Notes under the pieces: model-generated
The model's database searches: none
Told to the model about the DNA's origin: nothing
Seen by the model: the letters and a program-made list of their open reading frames with translations, nothing else
Translations under genes and position numbers: made by a program
Shown: in pieces, positions 1-5,728 of the stretch
How the letters are laid out: each line of letters begins with the position of its first letter
Numbering within the stretch: position 1 is the first letter of the stretch
Assembly (NCBI GenBank): GCA_020630455.1
Contig: JAHDBK010000268.1
Span: 1 to 5,728, forward strand
DNA from: Saprospiraceae bacterium
GTDB taxonomy: Bacteria; Bacteroidota; Bacteroidia; Chitinophagales; Saprospiraceae
DNA: 5,728 bases
Direction: 5' to 3'

Positions 1-3000
1 GCATTACAATCCATTAAAATTGAAAATTATGATGCTATAACTTATAATCAAGATGAAAACAATAATCTCCGTCCAAGCCTTTATGATTTATTAGCTCATA
101 GAGCTTTGGATTATTTCATGAATGAACGCTCTTATCTTTCTCAACCTAAAGAGACTTTCTATATTGACCAAAGTCAAGCATTTGCAGATGCAAAGACATT
201 TAGTAACTATATTTTCACCACTTTAGACCAAGAAAATTTCAAGTACCAAACCTTGTTAATTTTTCAAAAACTGACTCAATTTCATTTAAGTGATGCTTCT
301 CCTGAAGCATTAATTGATATAGAGTTAAAAAGAATTCAATTTGTTAATCAAAATGGAATCATGCCTTCAAAAGAAGAAAAATATGAGATGGCATTAACCA
401 ATTTATCCAAGAAATACAACAAATCCCCTTCTAGAGCTGAAATCGACTATCATATTGCTCAAATTTATGTAAATAGTGCCTCTAAATATAATTATAAAGA
501 TGAAAAGCATCGCTATGATTACAAAACTGCTCTAAAGATATGTATAGAAGCAATGGATGATTTTCCTGATTCTTATGGCTACGCCCTTTGTGGTTCTCTT
601 AAAAATCAAATTGAAAGAAAAGACCTTCAGATTTATGTAGAACAAGCCTACCCTGCTAATCAGGATTTTCCTTTTTTATTAAAATATAGAAATATTAATC
701 ATTATTATTTTAAAATTGTAAAAATAGAAGAAGATTTAAATGTTTGGAATCAACGAAAATATGATAGTCAAATTCAAAAAATAAATGAATGGAGAAGTAT
801 TCAAAATCGCGATTATTTTTTAGATGATCAAGATGACTACCAATATCACTCTGCTGAATTTAAAATCGAAGAACTTGATTTTGGTAATTATGTGCTTGTA
901 GTTTCTGATAATGAAGCGTTTAACAAAGATAAAGGAGCTGTTAATTTTACTAGTTTTATCATTTCTAATATTGCCTATCATGCTGCTAGAAATGACCAAG
1001 ATACTAAATATGATTTTTTTGCTGTAAATAGAGAAACAGGAGCAGCTATTCCCAATGCTAAATTTGAATATTTTGAAAGAAAATACAATAGCAGTAAAAG
1101 AATATACGAATATAATAAAAAAGGAGAAAGCACTACAGATTCAAGAGGATTTACTTCATATAGTCGAGGAACTAGAGATTATTTTTATCCTAAGATTTCT
1201 TTAGGTAATGATGTTTATGATAGTAGAAATTCTTTCTACCAATATAATTATGGAGATAGAGATAAAAAAGATACTTATAGCACTCATTTCTTCATAGACA
1301 GGGGTATTTATAGACCTGGACAAACCATTTATTTTAAAGCAATTCCTATTAGAAAGGATGTTAAAAACATGCCTCATATCGTTGCTAATGAAAAAATTAC
1401 CATCACTTTTTATGATGCCAATTATCAAGAAGTTGATAAATTAGACCTCAAAACGAATGAATATGGAACAGTAAATGGTTCTTTCCAAGCACCACAAAGT
1501 GGCTTGACTGGTCAAATGCATATAAGAGCAGATTTTAAAGGAAGAAATAGCAATAAATACTTTAGAGTAGAAGAATACAAACGACCTAAATTTGAGGTAA
1601 ACTTTGACAAAGTGGATAAAGCCTACTCTCTCAATGAAGAAGTAACTGTAAAAGGAAATGCCAAAGCTTTTGCAGGAAATAACATAGATGGAGCTAAAGT
1701 CAATTATAGAGTAGTTAGACAAGCTCGTTTTCCTTATTGGTATTGGTGGTGGAGACCTGCCCCTTCTTCTCCGAGTATGGAAATAGCTAATGGAGAAACG
1801 ACTACAGATGAAAATGGAGCATTTGAAATCACTTTTGAAGCGATTCCAGATAAATCTATTCCTGAAAAAGACAATCCAGAATTTTCTTATACAATTTATG
1901 CAGATGTAGTCGATATTACAGGAGAAACCAGAAGCAATCAAACCAGCGTTAGAGTAGGTACGATTTCATTAGATATGAGTATTAATATTCCTAATAAAAT
2001 TAATATTGATTCTCTAAAATCATTCGCTTTAAATTCTAGGAATTTGAATGGAGAATTTGAAGCAGCTCAAGGAGAAATCACAATTCGTCCAATCTATCCA
2101 GAAAAAGTATTCATCAATAGATATTGGGCAGCTCCAGATCAGTTTTATATTCAAGAAAGAGACCATAATACTTCTTATTGGCATCGTCCTTATAAAGAAG
2201 AACACGAATTCAATAATTGGAATAAAGGTGATATTATTATTAATAATAATTTTGATACTAATAAAAATAAAAATTTTAATGTTAATAAATCAAAATTCCA
2301 AGCAGGTAAGTATCTATTAGTATTGAATACTAAAGATAAAAACAATAAAAAAATCACTATTGAAAAAATCTTTTCGGTTTATGATTTGAATAAAAATAAA
2401 GTTCCTTCTTCTGAACCTTTTTATCATCATATTGAAAAATCAAAATATGAACCTGGTGAAACTGCCACAATTTACGTAGGCTCTGCATTCAAAAAAGCCA
2501 AAGCCATACTTGAAATTGAGCAAAATGGTAAAATCCTTCGCTCTGAATGGATAGATATTTCAGGACTTCAAAAATTCACTATTCCTATTAAAGAAGAATA
2601 TAGAGGAAATTTACATTATCATTTGAATTTTATTCATAAAAATAGAATTGAAAAAATTTCTAAAACAATCGTCGTTCCTTGGTCTAATAAAGACCTTAAA
2701 ATTGAATACGGTACTTTTAGAGACAAACTATATCCAGGACAAGAAGAACTATGGCAAATTAAAATATCAGGAGCAAAAGGAGATAAAATCGCCGCTGAAA
2801 TGCTAGCATCCATGTACGATGCTTCCCTCGATGAATTTGCTTATAATAATTGGTATTTAAATCTTTTTCCTTCTTCTAGACAGAAAAGAAGACTCGAATC
2901 CTATGATTTTTCTAGTAAAGGTGGAAGTCTTTATTCTAACTGGGACTACCCATCATACTCTTATGGGAATAAAACTTATAGAACATTCAATTGGTTTGGT

Positions 3001-5646
3001 TTTCCTATGAGTGAATATATAAGCTATAGAATACGAGGCAATGGTGCAGCATCTGTCCCTCCAGCTATGTCTTATGAACCTATGATGGCACCTGCTCCAG
3101 GTGGATTCGAACCTATGGAAGAAGCAGATATGGAAATGGCAGATGAGGTAGTGGTTACTTCTTATAAAGTAAAGAAAAAACATAAGAATGATTACCCAAT
3201 GAAGAATATAAATGAAATAGATGATGAGTTATTTATGGTTAAAGACAGTGATGGTGACGGTATAATTGATGAATTAGACGAAGAGGAATTATCAAAAGTA
3301 AAAGTCCGCACCAACCTCAACGAAACCGTATTTTTCTTTCCTAATCTCTATACAGATGCAGAAGGCAATGTCATCATCAAGTTCACTATGAATGAAGCAT
3401 TGACCAAGTGGAAATTCATGGGATTAGCTCATACTAAAGATTTACAAACTGCTATTACACAAAAAGAAGTAGTCACTCAGAAGGATTTAATGGTCATGCC
3501 TAATCCACCCCGCTTCTTTAGAGAAAGTGATAAAATAGAATTCACTGCCAAAGTGAGTAATTTAACAGAAAAAACATTGAATGGTACAGCCGTTTTGCAA
3601 TTATTCGATGCAGTAACTAATCAACCGATTGATGATTTATTAAATAATAAAAATAATCAAATACCATTTGAAGCCAAAGGCGGACAATCTGCTCCACTAA
3701 AATGGAATTTAGAAATTCCTAAAGGGAAAGTCAATGCAGTATTGCATCGTGTCATTGTCAAAGCAGGTGATTTTTCTGATGGAGAAGAAGATGCCTTGCC
3801 TGTTTTGACCAATAGAATGATGGTTACAGAGTCCATGCCATTACCCATTAGAGGAGGACAAAGCAAAGATTTTGTATTTACAAGTATGAAAGACAAAAGC
3901 AAGTCCAAATCTTTGCAACATCATCAATATACTTTGGAATTTACACAAAACCCTGCTTGGTATGCCGTTCAAGCACTCCCCTATTTGATGGAGTATCCTT
4001 ATGAGTGTACAGAGCAAGTATTTTCACGTTTTTATGCCAATAGTTTAGCTTCAACAGTTGCTAATTCTCATCCTAAAATTCAAACTGTTTTTGAAAAATG
4101 GAAGAATGTTGATACCGATGCTTTGGTTTCTAATTTAGAAAAAAATCAAGAACTCAAATATGCTATTTTGGAAGAAACCCCTTGGATAATGGATGCTCAA
4201 AACGAAGCACAACAAAAGAAAAACATCGGTTTACTTTTCGATTTGAATAGAATGGCTAAAGAGCAACAAAAAGCCATAGATAAAATTGCTGAAAGACAGT
4301 TATCTAATGGTGGTTTTTCTTGGTTTCCAGGAGGTCGTGATTCTTGGTATATTACTCAATATCTAGTGGAAGGCATGGGGCATCTTGATGTCTTAGGAGT
4401 CAAAGACATTCGCGAAGATAGAAAAGTCAATCAAATGATGAACAAAGCCGTTCAATATTGCGATGATAGATTAGTAGAACATTATGAAGATTTAAAAGAA
4501 AGAATCAAAAAATATGGAGGTAATTTAGAAGATGACTATTTAGACAATATGGCCATTCACTATTTATATGCGCGTTCCTTTTTTAATCATATTAATATGA
4601 ATAATAATACTAAAACTGCTTGGAATTATTATATGGGACAAGCCAAAAAATATTGGTTGAATAAAAGCATTTATCAAGAAGGAATGATTGCTTTAGCATT
4701 ACACAGAAATAAGGATAATATTACGACAGTGAAAATCACAAAATCATTAAAAGAAAGGGCATTAAAAAATGAAGAAATGGGCATGTATTGGAAATATGAT
4801 ACTGGATATTTTTGGTATCAATTACCTATCGAAACCCATGCTTTAATGATTGAAGTATTCCAAGAAGTAGCTCAAGACGAACAAGCAGTTGATGACTTGA
4901 AAGTTTGGTTATTAAAAACCAAGCAAACCACTAATTGGAAAACAACGAAGGCGACCTCTGCCGCCGTTTATGCCCTTTTGATGAATGGTGATAACTGGTT
5001 ATTAGAAGATCAAGATATTAATATTACTATTGGTAATAAAAAATTAGACCAAAGTCAAATCAAAAAAGAAGCGGGAACAGGTTACTTTAAGACCGTTTGG
5101 AAAGGAGAAGACATCAAAGATGAAATGGCTAATGTCAAAGTAGAAAATCCCAACAAAAATGTAGCTTGGGGAGCAGTTTATTGGCAATACTTTGAAGATT
5201 TAGACCAAATCAAAACTTTTGAGGACACGCCTCTTACCTTGAAAAAACAATTATTCAAAGAAATCAATACAGATAAAGGTCCTGTTATCAAATCTATCGA
5301 CGGTCAAGAATTGAATCCTGGAGATAAAGTAGTGGTAAGAATTGAATTAAGGGTAGATAGAGTCATGGAATACGTTCACATGAAAGATATGAGAGCAAGC
5401 GGCTTCGAACCCATCAATGTCTTATCTCATTACAAATGGCAAGATGGATTGGGTTATTATGAATCTACTCGCGATGCAGCTACTAATTTCTTTTTCGACT
5501 ATCTTCCTAAAGGAACGTATGTTTTTGAATATCCATTAAGAGTGCAACACAAAGGCGATTTTTCTAATGGCATTACGACTATTCAGTGCATGTATGCTCC
5601 TGAATTTACCAGTCATTCTGAAGGAGTGAGAGTGGAAGTGAAGTAA
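1..5646 (+). CDS. Alpha-2-macroglobulin family protein (MG2 and thioester domains), 5'-partial
   Basis: Likely an envelope protease trap of the bacterial A2M family; this role is inferred from the family. The frame is open from base 1 to a TAA, giving 1,881 visible residues. TTG at 106 and ATG at 118 are not the start, because the conserved motif RPSLYDLLAHRAL (bases 70-108) lies in frame across and before them; the signal peptide or lipobox is therefore unseen. Order of parts: helical TPR-like region (about residues 20-200); early MG domains, with VNRETGAAIPNA at 342-353; MG2 domain (PF01835) from about 432, with GIYRPGQT at 435-442; VEEYKRPKFEV at 523-533 opening the next MG domain; bait-region-type domain (PF07703) from about 812, with KYEPGE at 815 and AAEMLASMYDAS at 931; bait-like segment 947-1101; A2M domain (PF00207) starting VRTNLNETVFFFP at 1102; helical thioester domain about 1315-1660 with CTEQ at 1336-1339; MG10-like C-terminus ending in YAPEFTSHSEGVRVEVK. 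No internal stop or frameshift. Length and architecture fit Bacteroidota homologues. Family call very secure; target proteases unknown. Confidence 0.96.
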   Translation, partial: ALQSIKIENYDAITYNQDENNNLRPSLYDLLAHRALDYFMNERSYLSQPKETFYIDQSQAFADAKTFSNYIFTTLDQENFKYQTLLIFQKLTQFHLSDASPEALIDIELKRIQFVNQNGIMPSKEEKYEMALTNLSKKYNKSPSRAEIDYHIAQIYVNSASKYNYKDEKHRYDYKTALKICIEAMDDFPDSYGYALCGSLKNQIERKDLQIYVEQAYPANQDFPFLLKYRNINHYYFKIVKIEEDLNVWNQRKYDSQIQKINEWRSIQNRDYFLDDQDDYQYHSAEFKIEELDFGNYVLVVSDNEAFNKDKGAVNFTSFIISNIAYHAARNDQDTKYDFFAVNRETGAAIPNAKFEYFERKYNSSKRIYEYNKKGESTTDSRGFTSYSRGTRDYFYPKISLGNDVYDSRNSFYQYNYGDRDKKDTYSTHFFIDRGIYRPGQTIYFKAIPIRKDVKNMPHIVANEKITITFYDANYQEVDKLDLKTNEYGTVNGSFQAPQSGLTGQMHIRADFKGRNSNKYFRVEEYKRPKFEVNFDKVDKAYSLNEEVTVKGNAKAFAGNNIDGAKVNYRVVRQARFPYWYWWWRPAPSSPSMEIANGETTTDENGAFEITFEAIPDKSIPEKDNPEFSYTIYADVVDITGETRSNQTSVRVGTISLDMSINIPNKINIDSLKSFALNSRNLNGEFEAAQGEITIRPIYPEKVFINRYWAAPDQFYIQERDHNTSYWHRPYKEEHEFNNWNKGDIIINNNFDTNKNKNFNVNKSKFQAGKYLLVLNTKDKNNKKITIEKIFSVYDLNKNKVPSSEPFYHHIEKSKYEPGETATIYVGSAFKKAKAILEIEQNGKILRSEWIDISGLQKFTIPIKEEYRGNLHYHLNFIHKNRIEKISKTIVVPWSNKDLKIEYGTFRDKLYPGQEELWQIKISGAKGDKIAAEMLASMYDASLDEFAYNNWYLNLFPSSRQKRRLESYDFSSKGGSLYSNWDYPSYSYGNKTYRTFNWFGFPMSEYISYRIRGNGAASVPPAMSYEPMMAPAPGGFEPMEEADMEMADEVVVTSYKVKKKHKNDYPMKNINEIDDELFMVKDSDGDGIIDELDEEELSKVKVRTNLNETVFFFPNLYTDAEGNVIIKFTMNEALTKWKFMGLAHTKDLQTAITQKEVVTQKDLMVMPNPPRFFRESDKIEFTAKVSNLTEKTLNGTAVLQLFDAVTNQPIDDLLNNKNNQIPFEAKGGQSAPLKWNLEIPKGKVNAVLHRVIVKAGDFSDGEEDALPVLTNRMMVTESMPLPIRGGQSKDFVFTSMKDKSKSKSLQHHQYTLEFTQNPAWYAVQALPYLMEYPYECTEQVFSRFYANSLASTVANSHPKIQTVFEKWKNVDTDALVSNLEKNQELKYAILEETPWIMDAQNEAQQKKNIGLLFDLNRMAKEQQKAIDKIAERQLSNGGFSWFPGGRDSWYITQYLVEGMGHLDVLGVKDIREDRKVNQMMNKAVQYCDDRLVEHYEDLKERIKKYGGNLEDDYLDNMAIHYLYARSFFNHINMNNNTKTAWNYYMGQAKKYWLNKSIYQEGMIALALHRNKDNITTVKITKSLKERALKNEEMGMYWKYDTGYFWYQLPIETHALMIEVFQEVAQDEQAVDDLKVWLLKTKQTTNWKTTKATSAAVYALLMNGDNWLLEDQDINITIGNKKLDQSQIKKEAGTGYFKTVWKGEDIKDEMANVKVENPNKNVAWGAVYWQYFEDLDQIKTFEDTPLTLKKQLFKEINTDKGPVIKSIDGQELNPGDKVVVRIELRVDRVMEYVHMKDMRASGFEPINVLSHYKWQDGLGYYESTRDAATNFFFDYLPKGTYVFEYPLRVQHKGDFSNGITTIQCMYAPEFTSHSEGVRVEVK
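430..573 (+). other. TPR-like helical segment in the A2M N-terminal region
   Basis: Residues 144-191 (from SRAEIDYHIAQIY to FPDS) read like a helix pair with tetratricopeptide-like spacing: an A-x-x-x-I-A-x-x-Y type helix, then KTALKICIEAMDDFPDS, whose end resembles a TPR helix B. Only one or two degenerate units can be seen. Bacteroidota A2M proteins commonly carry a helical stretch before the first MG domain; its function is not known to me. Confidence 0.4.
2839..3303 (+). other. Bait-like segment of the A2M protein
   Basis: These 155 codons (residues 947-1101) lie between the end of the bait-region-type domain (AAEMLASMYDASLDEF) and the start of the A2M domain (VRTNLNETVFFFP). In characterised A2M proteins this position holds the exposed bait that proteases cut. 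Composition changes along it: first an aromatic part with a basic QKRR; then a Gly/Ala/Met/Pro/Glu-rich, probably disordered stretch (3043-3147) containing YEPMMAPAPGG and FEPMEEADMEM; then EVVVTSYKVKKKHK (3145-3186); then an acidic stretch with DSDGDGIIDELDEE (3244-3285). The bait role is inferred from position and low complexity; the exact boundaries are approximate. Confidence 0.7.
3244..3285 (+). other. Putative calcium-binding DxDGDGxxDxxDxE motif
   Basis: Residues 1082-1095 read DSDGDGIIDELDEE. The spacing of acidic residues matches thrombospondin type 3-like calcium-binding repeats, which are common in Bacteroidota envelope proteins as DSDGDGxxDxxD. Only one copy is present, it is not followed by the usual second repeat, and it sits just before the A2M domain. 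Calcium binding is inferred from the motif alone. Confidence 0.55.
4006..4017 (+). other. Thioester motif CTEQ
   Basis: Codons TGT ACA GAG CAA encode Cys-Thr-Glu-Gln at residues 1336-1339, within YPYECTEQVFSRFYANSL. In A2M proteins the Cys side chain and the Gln three residues later form the internal thioester (CGEQ in animals, CLEQ in E. coli YfhM). Both reacting residues are present here, so the protein should be able to couple covalently to a target. Cysteines are otherwise scarce: I count about five in the visible protein. The helical thioester domain continues through GGFSWFPGG (from residue 1437) to KATSAAVYALL (1650-1660). Confidence 0.88.
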
Positions 5647-5650
5647 AATT

Positions 5651-5675
5651 AATAAAGAGATTTCTTTATTTTTTT
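5651..5675 (+). terminator. Rho-independent terminator-like hairpin after the A2M gene
   Basis: A perfect 8-bp inverted repeat, AATAAAGA (5651-5658) and TCTTTATT (5663-5670), has a 4-base loop GATT. A run of seven T (5669-5675) overlaps and follows the stem. It starts four bases after the stop codon. The stem has only one G-C pair, so it may be weak and allow read-through into the next gene. Confidence 0.55.
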
Positions 5676-5699
5676 AGACGTTATTACGAAAAGTTTTTT

Positions 5700-5728
5700 A
5701 TGAAAGATAAATTAGTATTTTTAATTAT
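5700..5728 (+). CDS. Start of a downstream gene, 3'-partial, product unknown
   Basis: ATG at 5700 opens a frame reading MKDKLVFLI, still open at the window end. A charged start (K, D, K) followed by hydrophobic residues fits the beginning of a signal peptide or an N-terminal membrane anchor. The start lies 53 bases after the A2M stop on the same strand; an A-rich GAAAAG (5688-5693) six bases upstream could serve as a weak ribosome binding site. Many bacterial A2M genes are followed by a penicillin-binding protein 1C gene (pbpC), which also begins with a membrane anchor, so that is a reasonable guess from context only. Nine codons cannot identify it. Confidence 0.5.

Noticed and set aside
1201..1428. 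Minus-strand open frame of 75 codons, and a similar one at 2953-3183
   Set aside because: Both are antisense to well-conserved parts or clear in-frame segments of the A2M protein and have low-complexity translations.
1441..1941. Minus-strand open frame of 166 codons
   Set aside because: It lies wholly inside the A2M gene. Its translation is rich in Ile, Phe, Ser and Arg with no recognisable domain, as expected from the reverse strand of an AT-rich gene.
2233..2250. Perfect palindrome as a possible protein-binding operator
   Set aside because: It is fully explained by ATT and AAT codon repeats deep inside a coding region, and no promoter lies nearby.
2048..2320. Plus-strand open frame of 90 codons in another frame
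   Set aside because: It overlaps conserved A2M coding sequence. Its Ile/Leu/Lys-rich translation comes from the frame-shifted AT-rich linker; the apparent hydrophobic stretch is a composition artefact.
3657..3908. Minus-strand open frame of 83 codons
   Set aside because: Antisense to the A2M domain region, no recognisable family, and no independent promoter or ribosome binding site seen.
1..5728. CRISPR arrays, tRNA or rRNA genes, insertion sequences, attachment sites
   Set aside because: No spaced direct repeats, no tRNA-like or rRNA-like sequence and no transposase or terminal inverted repeats were seen; the window is nearly all one continuous coding frame.

Overview
The window is almost entirely one very long plus-strand gene. 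It encodes a bacterial alpha-2-macroglobulin (A2M) family protein, an MG2 / thioester-domain protein of the size and architecture typical of Bacteroidota. Low GC, A-rich spacing before start codons and family signatures such as RPSLYDLLAHRAL, VEEYKRPKFEV, YPYECTEQ and YAPEFTSHSEG all point to Bacteroidota. I cannot place the organism more finely.

Layout: the reading frame is open from base 1, so the true start and any signal peptide or lipobox lie outside the window; it ends at a TAA at 5644-5646. The visible 1,881 residues read, in order: a helical, TPR-like N-terminal part; early macroglobulin (MG) domains; the MG2 domain; further MG domains; the bait-region-type domain; a 155-residue bait-like segment of unusual composition; the A2M domain; a helical thioester domain with an intact CTEQ motif; and a C-terminal MG10-like domain. 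No frameshift or internal stop is seen. Residue numbers below count the codon at bases 1-3 as residue 1.

Bases 5647-5699 form a short intergenic region with a terminator-like AT-rich hairpin. A second plus-strand reading frame starts with ATG at 5700 and runs off the window after nine codons. In many bacteria an A2M gene sits beside a penicillin-binding protein 1C gene (as with E. coli yfhM-pbpC), which is an obvious candidate for this neighbour, but too little of it is visible to tell.

The inferred role is a periplasmic or surface protease trap: a protease cuts the bait segment, the protein changes shape and the thioester links covalently to the attacker. The least ordinary part is the bait-like segment. 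It combines a Met/Pro/Glu-rich stretch, an EVVVTSY box like that of SusC-type receptors, a lysine cluster and a calcium-binding-like DxDGDGxxDxxDxE motif.
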